This document shows, in pieces, positions 25,019 to 35,862 of a stretch of DNA of 64,000 bases. Under the pieces are notes generated by a model. That model had not been told where the DNA came from. It saw only the letters and a program-made list of their open reading frames with translations, and searched no databases. Source of the stretch: Acridotheres tristis (Eukaryota; Chordata; Aves; Passeriformes; Sturnidae); NCBI GenBank assembly GCA_037013685.1, contig CM072905.1, positions 10,630,991 to 10,694,990 of the forward strand. Direction: 5' to 3'. A program made the position numbers and the translations under genes. Numbering within the stretch: position 1 is the stretch's first letter; the number at the start of each line of letters is the position of its first letter.

Positions 25019-25560
25019 GCTGCTCTGGGTGCTGGGACAGCCCTGGGTGACTGTCACTGCTCTGGGTGGCTCTGTCACTGCTCTGGGTGCTGGGACAGCT
25101 CTGGGTGCAGTCACTGCTCTGGGTGGCTCTGTCACTGCCCCGGGACTGCCCTGAGTGTCTCTGTCACTGCTCTGAGTGCTGGGACAGCCCTGGGTGGCTC
25201 TGCCCTGGGTGGCTCTGTCACTGCTCTGGGTGACTCTGTCACTGCTCTGGATGGCTCTGTCACTGCCCTGGGTGGCTCTGTCACAGCTCTGGGTAGCTCT
25301 GTCACTGCCCTGGGTGGCTCTGTGGCTCTGTCACAGCTCTGGATGGCTCTGTCACAGCTCTGTGTGGCTCTGTGGCTCTGTCACTGCTCTGGGTGCTGGG
25401 ACAGCTCTGGGTAGCTCTGTCACTGCCCTGGGTGGCTCTGTGGCTCTGTCACAGCTCTGGGTGGCTCTGTGGCTCTGTCACTGCCCTGGGTGACTCTGTC
25501 ACAGCTCTGGGTGGCTCTGTCACTGCCCTGGGTGCTGTCACTGGCTCTGTGTCCCACCCC
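25019..25560. repeat. ~21-bp minisatellite (GCTCTGGGTGGCTCTGTCACT)
   Basis: About 25 units alternating CTGCTCTGGGTG, CTGCCCTGGGTG and ACAGCTCTGGGTG with GCTCTGTC; unit length varies because GGCTCTGT is sometimes doubled. Confidence 0.95.
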
Positions 25561-26186
25561 AGGCTGGCTCTGCTTGGGCACAGCTGGTGGCACCAGTCTG
25601 GCAATGCCAGGCTGTCCCTGGTGCCACCGTGATGGCCCAAAAAGGAAGAATGAGCCCAACTGCAGAGCCCCAGGGCGAGTAAATAAACTTTACAGCTCCA
25701 TGTTAAGGGTGGAATAAATGAATCTTCCTGTACTCGTGTGAGCCATGAGCTCTGTTGACTGATTCTGTGCTTTGGTTGGAACATTAAAACATGAAATAAC
25801 CACAAACCCTCAGCTCCAGGGCTGAGGTGAGCTCTGCAGGAGCTGTGTCCGTGAAGCCTGGCCAGAAATCTGCTTCCCTTCTCCCAGCCCTAATTCCCAG
25901 ATCAGGAAGGAAAGAATTCAAAACTTTGCAGCCAGAGAAAACTCCAGCCTAGACACCCCTACAGCCTTCTGCCTGGCACATTTAGAGAAATGAATTCATT
26001 AATTCTCTCATGGCACTCCTGGCTGCCTTTCCCGTTGGATTCCTGGGGCTCCTTGCCCAAGGCAGCAGCAGGGGCTGGTGCTTCCCCACCCCTGAGCTTC
26101 CCACGGGAAACGGGATCCGGGGAGTCCTGCCCAGGGACACGGCCCCTGCCCTGCTCTGGGGTCACCAACAGGGGGGACACGGAGCC

Positions 26187-26700
26187 CCAGGGGACCTCGG
26201 GGGGCTCCAGGTGACCTCGGGGGAATCCAGGGGACCTCGGGGGGCTCCAGGGAACCTCGGGGGGCTCCAGGTGACCTCGGGGGGCTCCAGGTGACCTCGG
26301 GGGGCTCCAGGGAACCTCGGGGGGCTCCAGGTGACCTCGGGGGGCTCCAGGGAACCTCGGGGGGCTCCAGGTGACCTCGGGGGGCTCCAGGGGACCTTGG
26401 GGGGATCCAGGGGACCTCGGGGGGCTCCAGGGGACCTTGGGGGGCTCCAGGGGACCTCGGGGGGATCCAGGTGACCTTGGGGGGATCCAGGGGACCTCGG
26501 GGGGATCCAGGTGACCTCGGGGGGCTCCAGGTGACCTCGGGGGGCTCCAGGGGACCTTGGGGGGCTCCAGGGGACCTCGGGGGGCTCCAGGGGACCTTGG
26601 GGGCTTTCAAGGGACCTCGGGGGGATCCAGGTGACGTTGGGGGGATCCAGGGGACCTCGGGGGCTTTCAAGGGACCTCGGGGGGCTCCAGGCACCCCAGG
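26187..26700. repeat. 20-bp G-rich VNTR (GGGGGGCTCCAGGTGACCTC)
   Basis: About 25 units with exact 20-bp spacing; variants are CTCCAG/ATCCAG, GTGACC/GGGACC/GGAACC and CTCG/CTTG. Each unit has a G4-G6 run on the plus strand, the template strand for SHISA6. Confidence 0.97.
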
Positions 26701-26837
26701 GGACCTGGGAGCAGCCACGGCTCTGACATTTCGCTGTGGGAAGGGAAAGCTCCTCTCCAGACCTGCACCATTCTTATTTTGTCTTTTTTTTCCTTTTTTT
26801 TCAGGGTCCTGCTCTGAGCTGGGGCCATTCTCTTGAA

Positions 26838-26867
26838 TTACAACAACAACAACAATAATAATAGGTG

Positions 26868-26914
<47 letters not shown>

Positions 26915-27345
26915 TTACCATCTCATCTGACCTGCAGTAGTATTATTATTACTAATATTAATATTAATATAAATCTTATAATATTTTTCCAGGGCCCTGT
27001 TCTGAGCTGAAGCCATTGCTCCTGCATCATTACTATTATTATTATCATTATTATTAATATTATTATTATTGTTGTTGTTGCTGTTGTTGTTGCTGTTATT
27101 CAGAGTTCTATTCTGAACTGCAGTATCATTACTATTACTATTACTATTACTATTACTATTACTATTACTATTACTATTACTATTACTATTACTATTACTA
27201 TTACTGTTATTTATTGGTAATGATGATGGTGATGATGATGATGATGTCATGATTTAACCTGGATCCAGGGCTCCTCCATTTACTATTATTATTGTTATTA
27301 TTGTTTATTATTATTATTGTTGCTGCTGTTGTTGTTGTTGTCTCT
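26838..27345. repeat. compound triplet/hexamer microsatellite region
   Basis: In order: (CAA)n/(TAA)n, (ATT)n at 26866-26912, mixed TAT/TAA, (ATT)n(GTT)n at 27030-27100, (TACTAT)n at 27126-27206, (GATGAT)n at 27215-27247 and (ATT)n(GTT)n to 27345. Two copies of an intervening 'ctgttctgagctg'-like phrase separate the blocks. Confidence 0.95.
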
Positions 27346-28857
27346 TCATTCCTACAATTTGATTTTCACTTTTCTTCTCTGGATTTTGGCTCTCTTCCAG
27401 TGGCCAGGGGACAACCAGGACAGGGCTGGATGCCCACTCACCACCGTGGGGTTTTTTCTTCATTTTAACTGGAGATTATTCCTCATTTTCCTCATTTTAA
27501 CTGGGAGATTCCTCATTTTCCTCATTTTAACTGGGAGATTCCAGTGGCACCTCCAGCCCCAGCTCTACAGCCAAGGCCTCCCCAGCCTTCAGTGGGAACA
27601 GAATTTCCATGGAATTCTGTCCATAGAAAAGGCACTGAGGGAAGTTTTCTTTTCCCTGCTGTTGGGATTTTGTGAAAGTCCAGCCCTTAATTCCCAAGCA
27701 GTGACATCTCCTGAGATAACTCAGGGAAGCTGCTTTATCCTGGCATCCTTAACTGCCTTTAAAGCAGCACTTGTAATTCCAGATGAAGATATTCATCCCA
27801 GAAGTGCTGAAAATTTCTAAATTCACATTCATCTCCTTGAAGAAAGAAGCTCCAAAGCCTCAGCTATGTTCCCCAAACACATCTGCCTCACAAAATGATG
27901 TCTCAACAAACAGAATTTTTAGGGATACCACGTCCATGGCCATGAACTGCAGCCTGCAAGCTGTGGGATGACTTCCAATGGAAAGGGATGATGATGACTG
28001 AATTTTCCTTCTGGATAAGTGAGGAAAAGGGAATGGACCTGCTCCTGCCTCAGTGCACTCTGAAAGCACAGGAGCTCTCTGGAAAAGCAGGGATAAAAGG
28101 AGAGGAAATAAATGTGTGTGTGTCTGAGTCACCTTCTGAAGGGACTGATCCCACCTCGAAGAGCAGGAAGGGCAGAGGATGGAAAAACAGCTTTGTCAAT
28201 AAAAAATGAGATTTGGGTATTAATATTTGCACTTATTTTTTTTCTGGTTCAGGTGGGGGAAAACCTTCTTTTGGAAGGTACAACAGAATAGAACTTACTG
28301 AGGAAATGGAAACAGGAATTGGTGAGGGAGACAAAGTGGCTGAGCAGGTGATGGGAGGGATGAAGGATGGAGGGATGAAGAACTCCCCTCTTCCCAGGTG
28401 GATGAGGAAAGGGAAGGGCTCCAGGTGCTCTCTGCTCCTGTGCTGAGCCTGCTCTGCCAGGGCCAGGAACTGCCCCTCACAGGGGTTCTGCTCTCCAAAC
28501 CCCACCCTGCCCTCCTTTTTCAGAGCTGATTTTCTCAAATCGTCCTCACTGAGGTCAGAATGAGCCTCAGTCTGCTCCTGTCCTGTAGGGCCACACAGAG
28601 ATCAACCCTTGACCTGTGCTGGATCTAAACCCAGCCTCTCCTCAGTGGAGCTCAGAAAAGCAGCCTGGGGAGAAGGAGATTACACACACAGACACCAGCC
28701 AGTTCCTGGGGGTTCCCAGCCTGGAATGGCTCTGTACTGGTCATGAAACTTCTGGCACTGTTGTTTTCCTTTCTGACAGAAGGTGAGGGAGGCACAGGAT
28801 TCAAAACAGCGACCAGGAGCAGCTGCCTGTCTGTTCTCTGGATGTGTCAGGTGTCCT

Positions 28858-28947
28858 CCCAGCCAGAGGGGACACCTGGAAATATCCTCAGCCAGAGGGG
28901 ACACCTGGACATGTCCCCAGGCAGGGGGGACACCTGGACATGTCCCC
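28858..28947. repeat. ~29-bp minisatellite (CAGAGGGGACACCTGGACAT)
   Basis: Three units differing by a few bases. Confidence 0.85.
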
Positions 28948-29114
28948 AGCCCAGGTTTCCCAGAGCAGGCAGGTGTGGCAGCCCCCCAGGGAGCAGTGAG
29001 GGGGTGGCAGAGCTGCAGGGGCAGCAGCACACAGACACTCCTGCCATGAGCCCCCAAAGGGGCTGCCAGGAGGGGTGCAGAGGTGTTGGGAAGGATGAGG
29101 ATTTGACAAGAAGG

Positions 29115-29761
29115 TGTCACAGATATGGATGTGCAGCAGAAAGGTCTTAGAATGTAGAATCTGAAGAAGGAATAGAAATGATAGCAAGTTTTGATATAGA
29201 AGAAAATAATTGATGAACCAGTTTTACTGGGTAACTAAGAAGGCAAAGAGCAAGTGAGTTGGAAGGGTCTTTCATGGCTTAGAGCAAAGGAGAAATCCAC
29301 CTCAAATAAAAGATGTTTCTACCAAACAAATGGATTTTCATAGGCAAACAAGAAAGCCAATGTTGCAAGTAGAGAAAAGATCTCAGAATTTTCCACTGCA
29401 AGAAAACTGAAAAACAACTTCCAGCTTAAACTGTAACATAATAACCTTTTGTGATTGGAAATAGTGACATGAATATGGTAATGTTAGTAGTTAGGATAGG
29501 CTATAGGTAATAGTAAAGGCATTGATTGGTTGTCACGTATTAGGATGTTCTGTAAAGAAAAGTCTATAATGCATTGTAACCAGAACCAGAGGGGCTTCAG
29601 ACAAACCCCCAGCTGTGGCTGACAGCTGTGGGCTGGGCTCTGGTCACCCACGACCCGTGAATTGCTGGATCATTTGGATGTAATAAACAGCATTTTAAAG
29701 AGCTGCCATGCATCCCTCGTTTTTGGCTCTTACAGAGAGGGATTTTACAGGGGCTGTGACA
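29115..29761 (+). mobile_element. solo-LTR-like element with TGTCACAG...CTGTGACA ends
   Basis: The 647-bp segment begins TGTCACAG and ends CTGTGACA, a perfect 8-bp inverted terminal repeat of TG..CA type. It is AT-richer than its flanks and carries a TATA-like TCTATAATGC near 29565 and AATAAA near 29682, in LTR order on the plus strand. No primer-binding site or retroviral frame follows; CR1 sequence begins at once. No convincing target-site duplication flanks it (AAGG versus GGAT), so the call is tentative. Confidence 0.5.
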
Positions 29762-29905
29762 GGATAAGGGGAATGGCCTTAAGCTGAAGGAGAACAGGGT
29801 TGGGTTGGATATTGGGAAGGAATTCCTGGCTGTGAGGGTGGGGAGGGCTGGCACAGAGTGCCCAGAGAAGCTGTGGCTGCCCCTGGATCCTTGGAATGCT
29901 CAACA
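29762..29905 (+). mobile_element. CR1 LINE fragment
   Basis: GGATAAGGGGAATGGCCTTA, 'gggttggatattgggaagga' and 'agctgtggctgcccctggat' are CR1 body sequence in plus orientation. It is truncated before the 3' end and directly abuts the LTR-like element on its left. Confidence 0.75.
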
Positions 29906-30753
29906 TTCAAGCAACACTCACTTTTATTGGGGTGAGATTTGCAGGGCCAGGACAGGAGCCATTCCCAGAGCACACTGAAGGAATCTGCTGAAGGAACGTG
30001 ACACAACAGCAGCAGTTCCCTGTGCCCTGCTCTGGATGAATCCCAGGAGTGGCTTCAGCAGGGGCTGCTCCAAGCCCCGTCCCCCCCGTGCTGTGTCCCT
30101 GAACACTCTGTACCCCTGGAACGGAGCTCAGGGGCTGAGCAGCACCTGAGCCAGTCAAGCTGTGCTGCTTCTGCTGGAATCTCATTTCGAGAGGGCCTAA
30201 TATTCCCCTCCTAATTAATTTGTTCTGTTCGCCTGCGACCGAACTGGCTTTTGTTCTTCAGGAGCTCCTCAAAAATTAGCTGCAATACCTGATGGAATTT
30301 AATTATATAGGCTAAGGAAAGTGATTAAGGGCAAAGGGAGAGCTGATCCCACCTCCCAGGCTTCAAGGGTATCAGCAGAAGGGAGGTAGAACCTGCTCTT
30401 CTCAGGTGCAGGGAGAATATTGAGGAGTGACTGTCCCAGCAGGGATTTAAGGCTGGAGACAAACATTCCCTGATATCAGAACACCTCTGGAGGGTCAGCT
30501 GTGCATGACTAAAACTGCCCAGATGTGCCTCAGATACCATTGCAGGGAAATGAGGTCTGCACATCACCCCTGGCAGCTCTGGGTGCGCTGGTGCTCCTCA
30601 ATCCCCTCGGGAGCTGAGTGCTCCATAAGGGAGACCAGGCTGCAAGGGCAGAACTCAGGGGATTGCTGCTGATCCCTGCCACGATGAGCTTGATCCAGAG
30701 TGGGACCACACAGCCCAGCTCTCAGGGGGACAGCTGAGCTACCCAGGCTGCTG

Positions 30754-31090
30754 AACATGAGGGGATTCAGGAACTGGGGGCTCTTGGGCCTGATTTCAAC
30801 AGGAATTCTGTAAAACTGCACAGTTCCCTGCTAAACATGAGGAAGATTCAGGAACTGGGGGCTCTTGTGCCTGATTTCAACAGGAAATCTCTTTACTGTC
30901 TGTTTGCAGTAAAACTGCACAATTCCCTGCTAAACATGAGGAGGATTCAGGAACTGGGGGCTCTTGGGTCAAACTTTGACAGAAATTCTGTAAAACTGCA
31001 CAATTCCCATCTAAACATGAAGGGCATTCAGGAACTGGGGGTTCTTGGGCCAAATTTTGACAGAAGTTCTGTAAAACTGCACAATTCCAG
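30754..31090. repeat. 80-bp minisatellite (AACATGAGGAGGATTCAGGA...)
   Basis: Four units starting at 30754, 30834, 30933 and 31014, each ending 'gtaaaactgcacaattcc'. The second carries an extra ~19 bp (ctttactgtctgtttgcag). Confidence 0.95.
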
Positions 31091-31744
31091 CAGTGTCTCT
31101 GCCTGTGCTTCACTTTGAGAACTGAGAAATGGTGATAACACTGATTTTCTCAGCTGGGCCTTGGGAGCCTCCTTATAAATATTTATGAAGTGCTCTGTTT
31201 GTAATTGTGAGTAAATAAATGGGTGTATGGAATTCACAGTCCAAGGATGCAAGTTGTTGTTTCACACCCTCAAACAGAGTCATTCATGGTTTCTGCTTTC
31301 CTCTGGAAGCAAAGGATTTGAGAAGAACAACTTCAAAAACTCCCATCTCAAAAGGGAGCTGCAATTAGGAAAGAAAAGTCAGGACTGGAGGGGCAAATCC
31401 TGCTGATGTTAGGAAAGACAGGGAAAAGCTCTTGTACTTCCTGTGCCTGAAGATGGAGGTGGTGCCTGTTGAAGTTTATAAAGTGCTGAAGTGTCCAGAT
31501 CCTTTCTAAAATCGTTTTGAGAGGGGATATCACGCTCAGAGACTCAGAATCTTTTGGGATCTTACCCACTCGTTCTCCTGTGACACCTGTAGGGGGTTTT
31601 GGGGACCCTGTGGGAATCCTCCTGCTTGTTTTTCTGCATCTTCCTGCCCTCTTTGTCCTGAGCAGCAGCTGTCCATGGCCTTGTCCTTGACTTTGTCCCT
31701 GCCCTCGTTCCCAACTCAGCAGCCAGATAAAAGTGCCCATTCCC

Positions 31745-31832
31745 AGTGAACCCACAGGGTGATGGCAGGGGAGCTGAAACTGGACAATCATTAAGTTCCC
31801 TTCCAAGCCAACCATTCTAGGATTCCATGAGC
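31745..31832 (+). mobile_element. CR1 LINE 3' terminal fragment
   Basis: 'aagttcccttccaagccaac' then CATTCTAGGATTCCATGAGC, the terminal part of a plus-oriented CR1. Confidence 0.65.
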
Positions 31833-32370
31833 CTTTCCTGGACGCCTGTCCCAGCAGTCAGGCCATGGTGGCCAGAGCTGGCCCTGCCCTGCAGCTCCTG
31901 CTGGCACACCCAGCCAGCCCAGCAGGGACTGTCCCCCACATGGTGCCACCACCCTTTCCTTCACCTGAACGTGCAGCTGGGAAAAAAACAAAAAAGAAAA
32001 AAGTGTGACATTGCCATGGGAATGCTTCCCTGCCTGTGCTGTCAGGAGGTGGCAAGGAGCTAAATTGCACCAGCCAGCCACTGATGGATGATGGCACCCA
32101 AAATTAACCAGAGGGATATTTATATTTTCCCTGCTGAGGCCTTGGAATGAGTCCCTGTGTGTTTGGCAGCACTCCCCCAGAGCTGCTGAGGGCTGAGGCA
32201 GATGCCTGCAGAAAGGGAGGGCTGGCTTTGTTTACGAGGGACTTACTCTCACAGGGAGGAACTCAGCCAGTTGCTTTCATCTTAAAGGTGACACCATTAT
32301 TTTTGTGCCTCTCTTGAGGGGAAGCAAGCTCAGCCTTGGCCCCTTCTGCAGACAATTGCATTTGTCTGAG

Positions 32371-33060
32371 TCACAGAATCATGGAATCATGGAATTGTAG
32401 AATTGTGGAATTATGGAATCAGAGAATCATAGTCACAGAATCATGGGATTGCAGAATTGTAAAAACATGGAATCATGAAATCAGAATCATAGAAACATGG
32501 AATCATAGAGTCGCAAAATCATGGAATTGTAGAATCATAGAAACGTCGAATCACAGAAACACAGAATCATAGAGTCACAGAATCATGGAATCATAGACTC
32601 AGTTAAATCATAGAATCATGAAATCATGGAATAATGGAATCACAGAGTTGCAGAATAATGGAATTGTAGAATCATAGAAACATAGAATCACAGAGTCACA
32701 GAATCATAGAATCATGGAATCACAGACTCATTTAAATCATAGAATCATGGAATCGTGGAATCACAGAGTGATGGAATCATGGAATCAAAGAATCATGAAA
32801 TAATGGAATCATGGAATTGTAGAATCATAAAAACCTAGAATCATAGAATCATGGAATCATGGAATCACAGACTCAGTTAAATCATAGAATCGTGGAATCA
32901 TAGACTTATGGAATTGTGGAATGATAGAATTATAGAATCATGGAATCACAGTTGTAGAATCATAGAATTGTAGAGTCGTAGAAATATGGAATCACAGAAT
33001 CATGGAATCATGGAAATATGGAGTCATAGAATCATAAAATCACAGATTCACAGAATCATG
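32371..33060. repeat. expanded CR1 octamer tail array (GAATCATG/GAATCATA)
   Basis: About 690 bp of degenerate 8-bp units such as GAATCATG, GAATCATA, GAATTGTA and GAATCACA, the reverse complement of the CR1 3' octamer, running straight into the CR1 body at 33040. Confidence 0.92.
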
Positions 33061-33262
33061 GAATGGTTTGGGTTGGGAGGAACCTCAAAGCCCACCCAGT
33101 GCCACCCCTGCCATGGCAGGGACACCTCCCACTGTCCCAGGGTGCTCCAAGCCCCAGTGTCCAGCCTGGCCTTGGGCACTGCCAGGGATCCAGGGGCAGC
33201 CACAGCTGCTCTGGGCACCCTGTGCCAGCCCTGCCCACCCTCACAGGGAACAATTCCTTCCT
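33040..33262 (-). mobile_element. CR1 LINE 3' fragment with expanded tail
   Basis: CAGAATCATGGAATGGTTTG, the common core and 'accctcacagggaacaattc'. Its 3' octamer tail continues leftwards as a very long degenerate array (32371-33060). Confidence 0.88.
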
Positions 33263-33582
33263 AACTGGGTGTCCTGGCAGGGATGTGACAGCCATGAGCC
33301 CAGCCCTTGTCAGCCAGGCTGGGAGGTGCCACTGCCACCCCTGAGCAGCTCCTTGCTCTCAGCCTGTGACCTGGGAGTGAGGGCTGGAATTGCTTCTCTC
33401 CTGCTGCTCCAAACAAGAGCTCAGCAGATTTTCATTTGAACACCCACTGGAAGTGAGAGGGGTTTAACCCCTGAGTCTGCAGCTCTGTGACAAACTCCCC
33501 AGCTGTGATGAACAGCACAAACCACACACAGAGCTGGGACACGTCCTGCAGGACCTGTGCCCCCATGGGCAGGGCAAAGTCA

Positions 33583-33690
33583 TGTCCAGCTGTCCCTCAG
33601 ACCATCCCTCACTGCTCAAAGCTGTGTCCAGCTGCCCTCAGACCATCCCTCACTGCCCAAAGCTGTGTCCAGCTGCCCTCCAGGGCTGGT
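33583..33690. repeat. 41-bp tandem repeat (TGTCCAGCTGCCCTCAGACC...)
   Basis: Units start at 33583, 33625 and 33666; the third is partial. Confidence 0.9.
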
Positions 33691-34689
33691 TTTTCTCCCC
33701 CCTCAGCAGCCAGCAAAGAGCCTTCAGGGCAGCCACCAGGCCACCTTGCTGTTTGGACTATTTTCTGTTTGGCTGGATTGCTAATGCCAAAGTAATTACT
33801 TAGGAAAATTCCTTAATCAAAATCACATTTGGGGAAGTAATGAGCAAATAGGTCAAGGAGAGCAAGGTGCCTTAGAAGCAGGAGCTGCTTCCCTGAGCAT
33901 CTGCAGAGCTGTGGCCTGCAGGGGCCAGGGCTGTGCTCCAGGACCTGCTTGCAGTGCAGAGGTGCCTTGTCCTGGGGGGGATTCACAGCCACAGCATTCA
34001 CATCCCCCAGAGACAACATCTGGGCTTTGTCCTGTGCCTCTGCCCACCCTGAGCTGAGCCAGCACCCCCCAAGTGGTGCCAAGGTGAAAGGAGTCATGCT
34101 CTGAATGCTGCTGCTGTCCCCAAACTGGGTGCAGAGTCCCCAGCAGCACACAGCCCTTGGCCACAGCACCACTGCAGGGCCACCGTGCCCTGAGCCTGTC
34201 CCTGGTGGGGGTCAGTGCTGTGCCAGCTCCTGCTCTGTGGCCAGGGGTGCCCTCAGGAGTTATTGCTAATTGCAAGTGCCCCAGCAAAGGGGCAGTGCAA
34301 TTAAACCTCTTAAACAATTCAGGAGCGTGCTGGCAGCAGCCAGTGAAACATTAATGGCCTGACAGCTGCTCCAAGGTAAATATTTCATCAGCTCCACCAA
34401 GTATCACTCTGACAATTATGTTAGAGGGATGTTCACAGGTGTCACCTGCCACTGCACACAGGGCTGGGAGCACATCTGTGCCAGCAGAGCAAATCCCAGG
34501 GAGTGACCAGGGCCTGGCAGCTCCTGAAGGGTGAGCCTGGACACTCGAGGAGGTGTGAGAGCAGCACCACAGCCCACAGGTGAGAGCAGGAGCTCAAGGA
34601 GCAGAATTTGTACTTGTGGGAAGAGTTCAGCACTCCCCAGACTGCCAGAGCATGTCTGAGCACCACAGGCAGCAAAGCAGCTCCTCAGG

Positions 34690-34747
34690 GGAGGTGGGAC
34701 TGATGACCTTGGAGGTCTTTTCCAACCTTAATGATTCTGTGATTCAC
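34690..34747 (+). mobile_element. CR1 LINE 3' terminal fragment
   Basis: 'tggaggtcttttccaacctt' followed by AATGATTCTGTGATTC, a plus-oriented CR1 end. Confidence 0.65.
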
Positions 34748-35604
34748 ACTGAACTCAAGGCTGGGCACGGCAGGACCGAATGTCTCAAGATCTCTGGGTT
34801 CTCCTGCGCAGAAGGAACCAGAACCTTTGTCCTTCTGGCTGAACTGCACAGCTTGAAAGGAGGAGGGTTCTGATGTTTCCTTCAGTTCTCACTCCCCCAG
34901 ATCACCACACTGGTCCCTGGCACTGCTGCCCATGCCTTGTCCTGCCTGCCCTCCCCAGCCATGGGCACACAGAGCTCCTGTGCTTTTGTTCCAGTCCAGA
35001 TCTTACAGCCTGGACCTGGGAATGATCCAGATCCAGATCCAGCCCCTGCCGGCTCCCCTGGGCAAAGTCCACGAGTTGTGTGCCAGGACAGGCGTGCTGG
35101 GGCTGCTCCTGAGGGCTGCTGGCACTGTCCTGGGTCACTGACAGCCTCCTGAGGGACAGGGTGACCTCACCTGTCACCCTGCTGTGATCCAGAATGTTCC
35201 ACAGCAACCCAACTTGTCCAAGCCCCACTGCAGCCCTCCATTCCCTTCCACCAGCACTGGTCAGATCCCACTGATCCCCTCCTGAATCCTTTGATGGATA
35301 AACCCACTCAGAATCCTGTCAGGGACGTGGAGAGCCGAGTGGAGTCACCCATGCACCTCCGAGTGCTGCCCCTGCCCCAGGACAGGGGACACAGAGCTAA
35401 GGACAGCACTGGAGCTGTGACAGGAAAGCTCCTCCAGCTGTGCCACACCCGGAGCCCTCCAGGGTCACTCCTGTACCTGTCAGATGGTCACCAAGGAGGA
35501 GAAGCACACAGAGAGCAGCCTCAGAGAGAGAGGACAGCCCTGACTGTGCTGTTGGGGTGGGATGCAGAGAGGGCAGAGCTCCCCAGGGGCTGCAGCTCCT
35601 CCTG

Positions 35605-35862
35605 AGGGCAGCTCCAATCTCTGCTCTGGGACAGGAGCCAGGGAACCGCTGGGGCTGGGCCAGGGGAGTTCTGGGATGGATTTCAGGGGAAGGTTCTTTC
35701 CCCAGAGGGTGCTGGCACTGCCCAGGCTCCCCAGGGAATGGGCACGGCCCCGAGGCTGCCAGAGCTCCAGGAGCTGCCAGGGATGCCCAGGGTGGGATTT
35801 TGGAGTGACAGGGGCTGGACTGATGATCCCTGTGGATCAGGAGATTCTCTGGTTCTCTGCAT
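35605..35862 (+). mobile_element. CR1 LINE 3' fragment, second subfamily
   Basis: 'ggttctttccccagagggtg', 'agggatgcccagggtgggat' and 'ggagattctctggttctctg' mark a plus-oriented CR1 of the subfamily seen at 23.9 and 54.0 kb. Confidence 0.7.

Noticed and set aside
26008..26718. 236-codon Pro/Arg/Ser-rich minus-strand frame (PPRSPGAPRGPLE repeats)
   Set aside because: Translation of the 20-bp VNTR; collagen-like appearance is coincidental.
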